A stretch of DNA of 42,186 nucleotides from Alicyclobacillus kakegawensis NBRC 103104 (GCF_001552655.1 NZ_BCRP01000022.1:1-42186); one strand, 5' to 3'. Counted from the stretch's first letter, positions 24,756 through 33,275 are shown. The notes: a model not told the origin generated them from the letters alone. Program-made: numbers and translations.

Positions 24756-24841
24756 TCTCGGCCAGTTAGGATTAAAGGGAGTCCGGATCGTATTGCCTAC
24801 CCCGTCAGAAAAGAGATTGACCTACATGTAGAAAATTCGTG

Positions 24842-25576
24842 TTACAGTTCTGTTAACACGTTTTCGAGCTGTTTAGCCATGCTCTGCCAACCATATTTCG
24901 CTCCACTTAATGCTTGCTCCGAACTGATACCGGTTTGATCGAGATGCACATGAGTAGTTCCATCCTCATCCTGTTTCAACGTCCAAGTAACCGTATTGCT
25001 TTCCCCAGCGCTTACCCATGTGTAAGATAACCGATGAGGCTCGTCCACTTCGAGGACTTCACCCTCTATAATGCCGTTCCACCCTCCTGTCGGCTCCATC
25101 CGAAACTGAAATTTATGTCCAACAACCGGTTTAAAATCATTCTCCCTGAACATCATCCATTTCGAAAGAGTATTCGAATCCGTTAAAGCGAACCACACCT
25201 TCTCGATTGGACTCTTAAAGTGAAAATCCAGTGAGAGGGATTTCATTTTTTGTTCCTCCTGTAGTAAATGATTTAAAACGATCATTCTTTCTTTCCAGAA
25301 TTTCTCGTAATAAGATACCCAATCTTGAATTTGCCTTAACGGAGCAGCATTCAGCCGATACAGCGTTTCCCTGCCGACTCTTCGCTCGGTTACGAGACCG
25401 GCATCTTTGAGGACCGCCAAATGCTTGGAAACCGCTGTACGACCCATTTGAAAGTGAACCGTTAACGCATGCAGAGGCAATTCTTCTGCATCTGCCAAGA
25501 GACGAAGCAATTTGCGCCGAGTTGGATCGGCAATGGCGTGATAAACATCCCGCATTTGACTTTTATCTGTCAACAT
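24842..25576 (-). CDS. ArsR-type regulator fused to an SRPBCC (AHSA1) domain
   Basis: About 244 residues in two domains. The N-terminal ArsR winged helix (about 5-85) shows IADPTRRKLLRLL, MGRTAVSKHLAVLKDAGLV as recognition helix and RRVGRETLYRL as wing. The C-terminal SRPBCC/AHSA1 domain (about 110-244) has SPIEKVWFALTDSNTLSKW and ends GAKYGWQSMAKQLENVL; such domains bind hydrophobic ligands. No metal-binding Cys cluster of classical ArsR is present, so ligand sensing by the SRPBCC domain is plausible. GGGGAGG lies just before ATG 25576; TTG 25573 and ATG 25555 are alternatives. A dyad operator overlaps its own promoter. Confidence 0.88.
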   Translation of the reverse strand: MLTDKSQMRDVYHAIADPTRRKLLRLLADAEELPLHALTVHFQMGRTAVSKHLAVLKDAGLVTERRVGRETLYRLNAAPLRQIQDWVSYYEKFWKERMIVLNHLLQEEQKMKSLSLDFHFKSPIEKVWFALTDSNTLSKWMMFRENDFKPVVGHKFQFRMEPTGGWNGIIEGEVLEVDEPHRLSYTWVSAGESNTVTWTLKQDEDGTTHVHLDQTGISSEQALSGAKYGWQSMAKQLENVLTEL

Positions 25577-25616
25577 CACCCTCCCCATAAATACAATTTC
25601 CAAAACAATACTGATC

Positions 25617-25654
25617 AGTGTCCTATTTTAGGACACTAATCGGTGTCCTGTCAA
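25617..25654 (-). promoter_or_regulatory. Promoter and dyad operator of the ArsR-SRPBCC gene
   Basis: On the minus strand TTGACA (25654-25649), 18 bases, TAAAAT (25630-25625). A perfect inverted repeat AGTGTCCTA-TTT-TAGGACACT (25617-25637) covers the -10 box, and an extra half-site GGTGTCCT sits at 25642-25649 next to the -35 box. Autorepression by the encoded ArsR protein is the natural reading. Confidence 0.8.
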
Positions 25655-25818
25655 TCATTAGGTGTTTGTTAATATCTCCCTGTATGACTGCCTACATTCG
25701 GAGGAGCTGCGCAACGGGTATCAGGACGACGTACCTTGTGTGGGAAATACATCAGGGACATTTTTTCGTTCTTCCGGCACATCACCCACAGATGCAATGA
25801 GAACATGGCAATATTAAG

Positions 25819-26052
25819 CTGAACAGACCGTTGGAAGGCTGTGGAGTCTACGTCCCGAAGCCAGGGATATCGCTGTTTCAACGCGGGGAGTTGTCGCATG
25901 CAGGCGTATTGGTTCATCGTGGTCTTGCCCCGTTCGTAGGATTCCTTCCGACAGGTGAGAAAATGGTTGAACACGAATCGGCGGCACCCGATGGTGCGTA
26001 GGATTTGTTATTCCTCTTCTTTTGTTGGATAGAGGCGGAAGGTTTTATGCAT
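25819..26052 (-). pseudogene. TnpB (IS200/IS605 family) N-terminal fragment with an internal stop
   Basis: Translation from ATG 26052 gives MHKTFRLYPTKEEE, a TAA stop (26010-26008), and then in the same frame CRRFVFNHFLTCRKESYE and ALKQRYPWLRDVDSTAFQRSVQ. This is the TnpB N-terminal pattern (short strand, then FN..L, LK..YPWL, LQ..). Similarity ends after about 78 codons, so neither the RuvC catalytic core nor the zinc finger remains. It is an inactive relic. Confidence 0.75.
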
Positions 26053-26077
26053 ATCGTCCACCCACAACACGCTTCAT

Positions 26078-26097
26078 CCCACCCCTAAAGGAGTGGG
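26078..26097 (-). repeat. Hairpin of IS200/IS605 end type
   Basis: CCCACTCC-TTTA-GGGGTGGG on the minus strand forms an 8-bp stem with one G-T pair. It sits 25 bases upstream of the tnpB relic start, where a left-end subterminal hairpin would be expected, although such hairpins more often resemble right-end structures. Confidence 0.5.
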
Positions 26098-26192
26098 CTT
26101 TCGCACGGGATTTCTGTAAATTAAAGAATCGGTGCATACCCGCTCCAGGGGGTTCAATGTCAACTTGTAGATCTGAAATTTTGGAACAACAC

Positions 26193-26263
26193 CGATGGCC
26201 CCGACCGAGAAAACGCTCAGGGTGGAAAGTTACAACACCATCCTCTTCATGAAGATTCCTCCT
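26193..26263 (-). pseudogene. 5' remnant of a secreted-hydrolase gene (signal peptide)
   Basis: AGGAGGAATC followed by ATG 26250 gives MKRMVL, a TAA (26232-26230), then LSTLSVFSVGAIG in frame. The intact M14 peptidase gene has the same untranslated sequence and MKRTMLALSALGILSAGTVGG. Homology ends where the IS200/IS605-like sequence begins, so the rest of the gene was lost to insertion or deletion. Confidence 0.65.
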
Positions 26264-26366
26264 CATGGATTGTCTACAGGTAGTATAGCCTGATGCTCTC
26301 TACACGTCTAAAGAACAGACGCAATCGGCGCAAATTTGATGCGACTTCTCACGACTCACGTCCGCA

Positions 26367-26394
26367 TTGACGTATATTCTTGCTGTGTTACACT
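26367..26394 (+). promoter_or_regulatory. Promoter of the candidate antitoxin RNA
   Basis: TTGACG (26367-26372), 16 bases, TACACT (26389-26394). It points towards the 3' end of the toxin gene on the other strand, as antitoxin promoters do in bsrG/SR4-type loci. Confidence 0.65.
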
Positions 26395-26399
26395 AAATA

Positions 26400-26433
26400 T
26401 GAAAAGAGAGCCGGAGGGGGCAACCTCCGACTC
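26400..26433 (-). terminator. Terminator of the toxin mRNA
   Basis: A 10-bp stem with one G-T pair (26408-26417 with 26424-26433) is followed on the minus strand by TCTTTTC. It ends the toxin transcript about 90 bases beyond the toxin stop codon, exactly in the region where the antisense RNA starts. Confidence 0.7.
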
Positions 26434-26540
26434 CCGGGCACCAACGCCTTGGGCGTTGTCCCTGCCCAACAAGTTGTACGTCAGGCAGTAACCGCCCCAC
26501 AGGCGCTAACCAATGGGGGCGGTTACTTGCGTTTTATGGC
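26401..26540 (+). ncRNA. Candidate antisense antitoxin RNA
   Basis: From the promoter at 26367-26394, transcription would start near 26401 and run to the 11-bp stem (26488-26498 with 26516-26526) followed by TTGCGTTTT, about 135 nt. It would be fully complementary to the 3' untranslated region and last codons of the toxin mRNA. No protein is encoded with a ribosome site. The ends are estimates. Confidence 0.55.
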
Positions 26541-26621
26541 AAGAACCACTGCCACGACGAGCGACAAAAGCGCCACGATGAAAGATTGGATCATCAACGA
26601 CAGCACAGTAGCTACGCTCAT
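26523..26621 (-). CDS. Type I toxin, holin-like hydrophobic peptide (32 residues)
   Basis: ATG 26621 encodes a short N-terminus with MIQSF, one strongly hydrophobic helix (about residues 11-29, rich in Val and Leu) and a basic IKRK end. This is the pattern of the putative holin-like toxin family and of Bacillus BsrG/TxpA-type toxins, which insert into the membrane. A very strong AAGGGGGTG site lies 7 bases upstream, but it can pair with CACTCCC and CCCG just upstream (26631-26660), so it is likely sequestered until mRNA processing. The TAA lies in the arm of a shared hairpin. Antisense RNA, hairpins and small size together make this an intact type I toxin-antitoxin locus. Confidence 0.75.
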   Translation of the reverse strand: MSVATVLSLMIQSFIVALLSLVVAVVLAIKRK

Positions 26622-26722
26622 GGCCCCACCCCCTTCCCGAAAAGCCGGGCAGGGAGTGACCCCCAAGGTTTCGGTGCTTAGATATAGTCTATCAGATTTT
26701 TTTCTTTAGAGAGGAGACTAGA

Positions 26723-26815
26723 AACTACGGAATCGACACAATGGGGGAAATCTCGCGTATCCTGTGGAGCACAATTAGAGATGTCAATAAAAAGGTCGAG
26801 AGCAAGAGAAATTGA
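26723..26815 (+). pseudogene. 3' remnant of a class A beta-lactamase-like hydrolase gene
   Basis: The plus strand encodes NYGIDTMGEISRILWSTI, then RDVNKKV and a short charged tail to a TGA. The intact secreted hydrolase ends DYGIDTVEGISRILWNTI, then GEVDEKV. DNA identity is obvious across about 90 bases, and there is none upstream of 26715. It is a truncated second copy. Confidence 0.85.
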
Positions 26816-27518
26816 ACAGATTAGAAGCCGCCTGGAATTGTACCTCCAACCGGCTTTTTCCTATTTCTGAAAGTGTTCTTGAAGAAACAAACCCCTAACC
26901 TCCGGCGGAACAGGCGGATTGCGCACTTTCTCCACTTCACGTACGACATATTGAGAAGTAGTTCAACATGGTCCACAACGCGAGAGCCGCACATAGGTTT
27001 CAAAGGTTCCTGCGTGCTTAGGTACCAGAGCCAGATCTTCGTGTATGCGCCGTTCCTAATAAACTTAGGGGCAAGCAGGTTTAGTGCTATGAGGGCCAAC
27101 TGTGGAATCGACGCTAACGCTCGGGCCGATTTTGCACAGAGGACAGTTCATCCAGCGGCCGGCCAGTCTTGGTGGGATTGGCTGTAAATCTTTTTATTTT
27201 ATAGAACCGTTTCCAACTCGAGCTGAATCGCAACACGGTTCTACAACGAGAACGGTATCGTCAGTTCAAGCAGCAGCCTGCGCTCCACAGGCCTCACCTC
27301 CCGGTACCCGTAACGCGGTCCGCAGGCCCGGGGGTGAGCGACCGTTCACTGCAGCGTCAGAGGGGATGATAGGATAAAATAATCAAGGTATAATGAGAAT
27401 GAATAAAGGAGACGCACAACTGAATACGGAATCACCATAGCAACTCGTGCCCCTCGGTTCTCCGGCAAAGAGATGCCGCATCACCCTACGATACTGGCGA
27501 GGGGGCTGTCGTCCATCT
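26816..27518. other. Gene-poor stretch
   Basis: I find no gene I can support in these 700 bases. A minus-strand frame of 92 codons (26821-27099) starts with a TTG without a ribosome site, is rich in Arg and Trp, and matches no family I know. The AT/GC texture changes repeatedly, as expected of decayed mobile DNA. No terminator for the alr operon is evident. Confidence 0.4.
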
Positions 27519-28688
27519 TTACTCAGAACTTTCACCGTATAGACCCCCCCCACGCCGATAGCGGCGTGGCACCCTGGTAGCAATGGCGCAGAGGAGCTCG
27601 TAAGGAATTGTGTTTGCGAGTTCAGCCAGTTCGATCAAGGTCAGGTTGTCATAGATGACCACTTCATCTCCTTCCTGCACGTCTGAGAGCGAAGTGACAT
27701 CCACCAAGGTTTGGTCCATGCATACGCGACCGATGATGGGACACCGTTCACCGTGAATGCGGAAGTATCCTCGGTTCGAAAGAGAGCGCGGGAGTCCATC
27801 TCCGTATCCAATCGGGATAGTCGCCACGCGTGTCGTCCTGGTTGTCACGAACGTACCGCCGTAGCCGATGGCCGTCCCTGGTGGTACTTCCTTGAGCATA
27901 ACAATCCGCGACATCAGACGAAGCGACTGAATCAACGTTACGGAATGCTTTTTCAGGTTTTTGGAAGGATACACCCCATACAGGCTAATGCCGAGCCGGA
28001 CCATATTGAAATAGCTGTCTGGCAGTTGCAGAATGCCTCCCGAGTTCGCCGCATGGAACAACAACGGACCCTCATTTGGAATGGCCTGCTTCAATAGCTC
28101 AAAGAATGCGCGGCTTTTTTTCAGTTGTTCTATGGAAAAAGAAAGATCACGTGCGTCCGATTGCGCCAGATGAGTAAATGCACCCGTCAGCCGAATATAT
28201 GGGTGCCGCCCAATCAGCATCACGGCCTGCAGTAGCTCGTCCGCGTGACGAACACCAAGTCTGACCATGCCTGTGTCAATCTTCAGATGAACGTCCAGGA
28301 GTGGGCCTTGAGCCGTTGTCATACTTGCAGCCAGCTGCTCAGCGTGGCACACGGATACCACGGTAAGCGCGATCTGATGGCGGGCTGCAACGACCGCATA
28401 ACGTGGGGAAACATGCCCGAGCACCAGAATCGGCACGTCTATACCGGATTGCCTCAGTTGCAGTGCCTCATCCAGCGTCGCAACGCCTAAGCAGCGGGCG
28501 CCCGCCTCCAGTGCGGCCTCAGCGACTTGACAAGCCCCGTGTCCATACGCATTTGCCTTGACGACCGCCATGATTTGAACGTCGGGTCCGACGTGCTTTT
28601 GGACCGCCCGTACATTGTGGATAATTGCGTCGAGGTTTACATCTACCCACGTATCCCTGTAGTAGGTGCCCTGTAAACTCGTCGTCAT
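27519..28688 (-). CDS. alr: Alanine racemase
   Basis: PLP enzyme that interconverts L- and D-alanine for the cell wall or for D-alanine catabolism. The PLP lysine is in VVKANAYGHG (about residue 40-49), the catalytic C-terminal Tyr region appears as GYGGTF and IPIGYGDGLPRSL, and GRVCMDQTLVDVT is the conserved dimer-interface motif. At 389 residues it is of normal length. ATG 28688, 28 bases after the ald stop and preceded by GAGGG, is preferred over the GTG at 28730 inside ald. It is the last gene of the dipeptidase-ald-alr operon. Other alr copies may exist in the genome; this one is probably catabolic. Confidence 0.94.
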   Translation of the reverse strand: MTTSLQGTYYRDTWVDVNLDAIIHNVRAVQKHVGPDVQIMAVVKANAYGHGACQVAEAALEAGARCLGVATLDEALQLRQSGIDVPILVLGHVSPRYAVVAARHQIALTVVSVCHAEQLAASMTTAQGPLLDVHLKIDTGMVRLGVRHADELLQAVMLIGRHPYIRLTGAFTHLAQSDARDLSFSIEQLKKSRAFFELLKQAIPNEGPLLFHAANSGGILQLPDSYFNMVRLGISLYGVYPSKNLKKHSVTLIQSLRLMSRIVMLKEVPPGTAIGYGGTFVTTRTTRVATIPIGYGDGLPRSLSNRGYFRIHGERCPIIGRVCMDQTLVDVTSLSDVQEGDEVVIYDNLTLIELAELANTIPYELLCAIATRVPRRYRRGGGLYGESSE

Positions 28689-28716
28689 CACCCTCAGTCT
28701 GACCTGGTGCCCTCTG

Positions 28717-29832
28717 TCAAGAAACGACAAATTCGTATTCGTGGTATGGCATATCCAGGGCCTCAGCCACCGTTTTGTGAGTCACTGCACCGTATGCGAC
28801 ATTCACCCCGCCCCGAAGCGCCGGGTTTTGCCGTGCAGCCTGCTCCCACCCGAGGTTTGCAATTTGCAGTGCAAATGGGAGAGTGGCGTTGGTCAGTGCG
28901 ATGGTTGAGGTTCGAGCCACTGCACCCGGTATGTTGGCAACCGCGTAATGAATCACACCGAACTTTGTGTATACGGGATTCTCATGGGTCGTGATGTGGT
29001 CGATGGTCTCAACTGAACCGCCTTGGTCTATCGCAACATCTACAATAACGGAACCAGGTTTCATGGATTGCACCATCTCGGTGGTCACCAATTTCGGAGC
29101 CTTCGCGCCAGGTATCAGGACCGACCCAATGAGCAGGTCCGCCTCTGCGGTGCACGCAGCGAGGTCGTAGGGATTAGAAGCCATAGTCTGAACCCGATTC
29201 CCAAACAAATCGTCCAGAAATGCAAGGCGCTCAGCGCTCTTATCTAGAACCGTGACGCGCGCACCCATTCCCACAGCGATTTTCGCCGCATTCGTGCCGA
29301 CTGTGCCCCCACCGACAATCACCACATAGGCCGCGCGTACGCCGGGGACACCACCGATAAGAATGCCAGGTCCCCCATAGTGGTTTTCGAGGAATTGGGC
29401 ACCGATTTGCGGCGCCATTCTTCCGGCAATCTCGCTCATGGGCGCTAGTAGAGGCAGTGCACCACTTTGGGTTTGGACGGTTTCATACGCGATCGCGGTC
29501 GTCCTGGACTCCATCAGTTGTTTTGCGAGTTCCGGTTCTGCCGCAAGATGCAGATAGGTAAACAGTGTCAGACCTTCCCGGAAAAACGCGTATTCTGACG
29601 GCTGTGGCTCTTTCACCTTGACGACGAGATCCGCTTCTGTCCAGGCATCTTCGTGGGAGACCAGCCGTGCCCCCGCCGCTCGATATTCCTCGTCAGTGAA
29701 ACCGCACCCCTGACCCGCACCCGCTTCGACAAGAACTTGGTGACCTTGCGCGACAAAACTCTTTACACCTGTCGGGGTGACGGCGACTCGGTTCTCATTG
29801 TGCTTGATTTCTTTTGGGATGCCAATCAACAT
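28717..29832 (-). CDS. ald: Alanine dehydrogenase
   Basis: Cytoplasmic NAD-dependent enzyme that deaminates L-alanine to pyruvate and ammonia. The 371-residue sequence starts [20 protein letters not shown], the standard Ald N-terminus with substrate-binding Arg and Lys. NAD binding is at [16 protein letters not shown] (about residues 170-185), and [10 protein letters not shown] with [14 protein letters not shown] near residue 300 carries the conserved catalytic residues. ATG 29832 is preceded by AGGAGG; the frame is open a few codons further. It lies 13 bases after the dipeptidase stop, so the two genes are cotranslated. Confidence 0.96.
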   Translation of the reverse strand: MLIGIPKEIKHNENRVAVTPTGVKSFVAQGHQVLVEAGAGQGCGFTDEEYRAAGARLVSHEDAWTEADLVVKVKEPQPSEYAFFREGLTLFTYLHLAAEPELAKQLMESRTTAIAYETVQTQSGALPLLAPMSEIAGRMAPQIGAQFLENHYGGPGILIGGVPGVRAAYVVIVGGGTVGTNAAKIAVGMGARVTVLDKSAERLAFLDDLFGNRVQTMASNPYDLAACTAEADLLIGSVLIPGAKAPKLVTTEMVQSMKPGSVIVDVAIDQGGSVETIDHITTHENPVYTKFGVIHYAVANIPGAVARTSTIALTNATLPFALQIANLGWEQAARQNPALRGGVNVAYGAVTHKTVAEALDMPYHEYEFVVS

Positions 29833-29845
29833 GCGTATGTTCCTC

Positions 29846-30904
29846 CTACTGTACATTTGGCCGCGACATCACTCGTGCCGCGTTGCGGAAGGTGAGCATC
29901 GCGATCTCCTCGTCGTTAAATCCCCTCGCATATAACCGCTCAATCAGGCGAGGCACATCCTCCACGCGCGCCAGTCCATCGGTTCGTTCTGGAAACCCAA
30001 AGCTGTCCGGCAGATAATCCATGAAGTCAAAGCCCAATCCTACGTGCTCAATGCCAATCAGATCGGCTATATAGACAATGTGATCAATAAAACGGTCGAC
30101 AGTCGCATGGTCCGCGTCCACAAAGCGCGCATACGAATTGATACCCACCACTCCCTGCCGCTCGCCGATTCGGCGCAAGTGTGCGTCGGACAAATTGCGC
30201 GGATGATTGCACAATGCACGTGCATTGGAATGGGAAGCGATGACCACTCCCTCTGTAGCCTCAAGCACATCTGTCGTGGACGCTTCATCCAAATGCGACA
30301 CATCGATCACGATATTCGATCGCTCACACGCTTGAACGACAGCACGGCCAAAGTCCGTCAACCCCTGTCTCGCATCTGGATCGTAGAATTGACCTGGGCC
30401 GCTTGCAAGTTCGTTCTGTCCCCCCCAGACGAGGATTGCGTGGCGAAGTCCCAGCGCTTTCAGAATGCCGAGCGACTGGGCGCATTGTTCATTCCGCAAT
30501 TGGTCGAACTGCAGGCCGAGCGACGTGGGTCTCCACCCATCGTGAAAGACAGGCCATTGCTCAATGAACGTCATTCCTTCTACGCCCAACATCACCGCGA
30601 ATTTTCCGGATGCGATGCAATCCAAAAGTTCATTCACATCCGTCACCAATTGCACGCACGCTGTGGATTCCGCGAGATCAGCGAGAAGTGCGCCGGCAAT
30701 CTGCAGGATCCGCCTAGCGGCGTTGGCACGGTAGGCAGGTTCTACCCAAAGCGCGAGGATAGCTGCCTTCACTCCATGATCCATCAGGCGCCTGGCATGC
30801 CGGTTCTGAAACACGGCGTGTTCACCGCTCGCCCGTCTCGCTACGATATCGGCGGGAATGTCCGAATGGAAATCGAAGATTGTCAACCCGGATGTGTTAC
30901 ACAA
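29846..30904 (-). CDS. Membrane dipeptidase (peptidase family M19)
   Basis: Zinc dipeptidase of the renal dipeptidase family, 352 residues. The metal ligands are recognisable: HSD near the N-terminus (FDFHSDIP), the bridging Glu in MLGVEGM, and the two His in VIDVSHLDE and [11 protein letters not shown]. There is no signal peptide or membrane anchor, so the enzyme is cytoplasmic as in most bacteria. Family members cleave L-D as well as L-L dipeptides. The start is a TTG (30904) with GGGGGGAG 5 bases upstream; TTG 30886 is an alternative. First gene of the dipeptidase-ald-alr operon, which implies release of D- and L-alanine from dipeptides. Confidence 0.93.
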   Translation of the reverse strand: MCNTSGLTIFDFHSDIPADIVARRASGEHAVFQNRHARRLMDHGVKAAILALWVEPAYRANAARRILQIAGALLADLAESTACVQLVTDVNELLDCIASGKFAVMLGVEGMTFIEQWPVFHDGWRPTSLGLQFDQLRNEQCAQSLGILKALGLRHAILVWGGQNELASGPGQFYDPDARQGLTDFGRAVVQACERSNIVIDVSHLDEASTTDVLEATEGVVIASHSNARALCNHPRNLSDAHLRRIGERQGVVGINSYARFVDADHATVDRFIDHIVYIADLIGIEHVGLGFDFMDYLPDSFGFPERTDGLARVEDVPRLIERLYARGFNDEEIAMLTFRNAARVMSRPNVQ

Positions 30905-30968
30905 CGAACTCCCCCCAATCTTTGTGCTCCCCGCCGAACATCAATGGGTCCCTTCCTGCTTCACGTGC

Positions 30969-30997
30969 ATTATAAGATGGAGAATGGATGTTTTCAA
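30969..30997 (-). promoter_or_regulatory. Promoter of the dipeptidase-ald-alr operon
   Basis: On the minus strand TTGAAA (30997-30992), 17 bases, TATAAT (30974-30969), 65 bases before the start codon. It is divergent from the APC promoter, about 70 bases away. Confidence 0.85.
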
Positions 30998-31049
30998 TAT
31001 CCTAAATAACAAAAAATAAATTTACATGATATTAAACGACAACGGTCCG

Positions 31050-31094
31050 ACTTATCCGTTCGTACATTGACAAACAGGGATAAGTTAAGATAAT
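31050..31094 (+). promoter_or_regulatory. Promoter of the APC transporter with a flanking dyad
   Basis: TTGACA (31067-31072), 16 bases, GATAAT (31089-31094). An 8-bp inverted repeat ACTTATCC with GGATAAGT (31050-31057 and 31078-31085) brackets the -35 box and is a candidate operator, perhaps for the XRE-cupin regulator encoded downstream. Confidence 0.7.
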
Positions 31095-31153
31095 GTACTC
31101 AATGGGTAAAAATTTTATTTTATTGAAATCTATTTGGAGAGGGAGGAGAGCGC

Positions 31154-32566
31154 GTGAAGGTTGAGGGATCGAAGATACATGGCGGTTTTAAACCGGTTAT
31201 GGGACTGCGCCAGGTACTCGCAATTGCCATTGCTGCCATTTCCCCCACCACGTCCGTATTTCTCGTTTATGGTGCTGGCTTGGATTCGGCAGGGACCGGT
31301 GTATTTTGGGCATTCATCATCGGGGCGTGCATCGCTATCTCTATGGCGTTTTGTTACGCGGAACTGGGGTCCATATACCCAGGTGCAGGGGGAGCCTATA
31401 CAATCGTCCGGCGCGCGCTGGGAAAACCGCTCGGATTTGTTGCAGTTTTCTTGTTTTTGGTTCTGGGGGTTGTGGTGACGGCAAGTATTCTGGTGGCTTC
31501 TTCAACATATCTGAATTCACTTGTACCCCAAATCCCCGTGAATTGGGCGGCCGTGGCCATGATGGCGATTGTCACGTGGTTCTCACTAGAACGTATCGGT
31601 ACGGCGAGTTGGGTTGCCATGGTCATGCTGGTCATTGAGCTTGTCGTGATCCTGGTATTTATCGCTGTTTCCTTTACAGGCGTCAGTCACCCTATCGGAT
31701 TCATTCTTCATCCGATTACGTTGAATGAGCATGGTATTCTAACCGGAGTCGGATTGACCTCCATGATGGCCGCAGTGGTGCCCGCATTGTTCGCCTTTAA
31801 TGGCTACGACTGGCCGCTCTATTTTGCGGAAGAGACGATAGAACCTCGTCGCAATCTACCACGGGCGGTCATGATTGCCGTGTTGACTTCCGTCGTGGTG
31901 GAAGTACTGGCTGTTGTGTCTGCGACGCTCGCTATCCCGGACTTCGGCACTGCCATGAAGTCAAGTGCGCCACTTACCTATGTGGCACAGTCTGTGGCAG
32001 GCCACGTAGGTGCGACCATACTGATTATCGGGGTCGTCATCGCCATGTTTGACACCGGATTAAGCGGAAATCTGGCGTATGCCCGCATTTATTTGGATGC
32101 GGCGCGCAATGATAGCTGGCCGGAACCTATCAATCGCTTCTTTGGCAGCATGAATCGACGCAATGTCCCGAAGTGGGGGTTCGTCTTTCTCGGTCTAGGT
32201 AACGCGATCCTGTGTTACTTCACATCATTGAACAACCTCATCACGTTCACCGGTGTTATCATTGTGACCATCTATCTTCTGATTGCGATCTCCGCAATTG
32301 TGAATCGCTTCAAAGCCCGTTCGGAGGAACGGCCATTCCGGATGCCCATTTGGCCCCTCCCTCCCATCATCGCGATACTTGGCGTCGTCGTAGCCCTGAC
32401 GCAACAATCGTCCGGTGACATCATTAAAACTGCGGTAATTGTGGTTGTAGCATTCCTGTACTGGATTGCATATTTGAGGCTAAAGGAACGCAAAAAAGAA
32501 ATTGAAACGGAAACTGGAGTGCAGAATTTCGACAGCGTTGCATATGAGTTGAAGACGGAGGATTGA
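31154..32566 (+). CDS. APC family amino acid permease
   Basis: Membrane importer of 470 residues with about 12 helices. The N-terminal AIAIAAISPTTSVFLVYG is the unwound helix 1 motif of the APC superfamily, and CYAELGSIYPGAGGAYTIVRRALG is the conserved helix 2-3 segment. Further on, FAFNGYDWPLYFAEETIEPRRNLPRA is the typical loop after helix 6. The GTG start has GGAGGAGAG upstream. Its position next to dipeptidase, ald and alr suggests transport of alanine or of a related amino acid; the substrate is not provable from sequence. Confidence 0.92.
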   Translation: MKVEGSKIHGGFKPVMGLRQVLAIAIAAISPTTSVFLVYGAGLDSAGTGVFWAFIIGACIAISMAFCYAELGSIYPGAGGAYTIVRRALGKPLGFVAVFLFLVLGVVVTASILVASSTYLNSLVPQIPVNWAAVAMMAIVTWFSLERIGTASWVAMVMLVIELVVILVFIAVSFTGVSHPIGFILHPITLNEHGILTGVGLTSMMAAVVPALFAFNGYDWPLYFAEETIEPRRNLPRAVMIAVLTSVVVEVLAVVSATLAIPDFGTAMKSSAPLTYVAQSVAGHVGATILIIGVVIAMFDTGLSGNLAYARIYLDAARNDSWPEPINRFFGSMNRRNVPKWGFVFLGLGNAILCYFTSLNNLITFTGVIIVTIYLLIAISAIVNRFKARSEERPFRMPIWPLPPIIAILGVVVALTQQSSGDIIKTAVIVVVAFLYWIAYLRLKERKKEIETETGVQNFDSVAYELKTED

Positions 32567-32595
32567 AGGCCCAAAATCTTTAAATTGGTATCCGC

Positions 32596-32647
32596 GCACC
32601 GTGCAAAACATGACTACAAGGATTCGCCGTCATGTTTTGCACGGTGC
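32596..32647. repeat. Perfect 19-bp inverted repeat with 14-base loop
   Basis: 32596-32614 is the exact reverse complement of 32629-32647. It lies between the APC stop and the XRE-cupin start. No T-run follows, so it is not a standard terminator. It could be a strong transcript-end hairpin or a small mobile palindrome. Confidence 0.85.
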
Positions 32648-32723
32648 ATGTATTGTAAGTTATTCTATTAATCAAAGAGAAAGCCGGCGTAACGGTCAAC
32701 AGTCTGTTGGAGGAACCAATCGA

Positions 32724-33275
32724 ATGTCGGAATTTGACTATGCTAAATTAAGAGAGGTTCGGCAACAAAAGGGGTATACGATCAAAGAACTCGCCGACGC
32801 CTGCGGCGTGAGTACCAGCCTGATCAGTCAAGTTGAACGCGGAAGAGTTGTTCCGACCCTTACCGTCTTTTGGAGGATATGTAATTATCTCGACATCCCT
32901 ATGCATGCTTTTTTCCAAAAACAAGAGACCGACGAGAATCTGGTTGTACGTAAACATCAGCGCAAAATCATTCATTTTCCGGACTCTCATGTACGTTATC
33001 AGCTATTGACTCCGAACATGCATGGCCAAATCGAATTTCTTCTCGTCGAGATCGAACCCGGCAAAGCTCATGATCCAGAAGGTCTTGTTATGCACGCCGG
33101 TGAGGAATGCGGCTATGTGCTGGAAGGAGAACTCATCATTCGCCTCAATACCCATGAAATCCGTCTATATGAGGGGGACAGTATTTCATTCCCTTCTTCC
33201 ACTCCTCATCGGTTCATAAATCCTGGGTCTGTAACATGTCGTTCCATTTGGGCCATGACACCTCCAAGTTTTTGA
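32724..33275 (+). CDS. XRE-cupin family transcriptional regulator
   Basis: A 183-residue regulator: N-terminal helix-turn-helix (residues about 8-65, KGYTIKELADACGVSTSLISQVERG) and C-terminal cupin (about 100-180) with the metal-binding-type HAGEECGYVLEGEL and YEGDSISFPSSTPHRF motifs. Regulators of this SutR/PuuR-like group often control amino acid or polyamine genes next door, so the APC transporter or the divergent alanine operon are likely targets. GGAGGA (32709-32714) lies 9 bases ahead of ATG 32724. The open frame runs back to 32601 but only through the inverted repeat. Confidence 0.93.
   Translation: MSEFDYAKLREVRQQKGYTIKELADACGVSTSLISQVERGRVVPTLTVFWRICNYLDIPMHAFFQKQETDENLVVRKHQRKIIHFPDSHVRYQLLTPNMHGQIEFLLVEIEPGKAHDPEGLVMHAGEECGYVLEGELIIRLNTHEIRLYEGDSISFPSSTPHRFINPGSVTCRSIWAMTPPSF

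Noticed and set aside
26821-27099. Minus-strand frame of 92 codons.
   Set aside because: TTG start without ribosome site and no recognisable family; Arg/Trp-rich composition is typical of non-coding frames.
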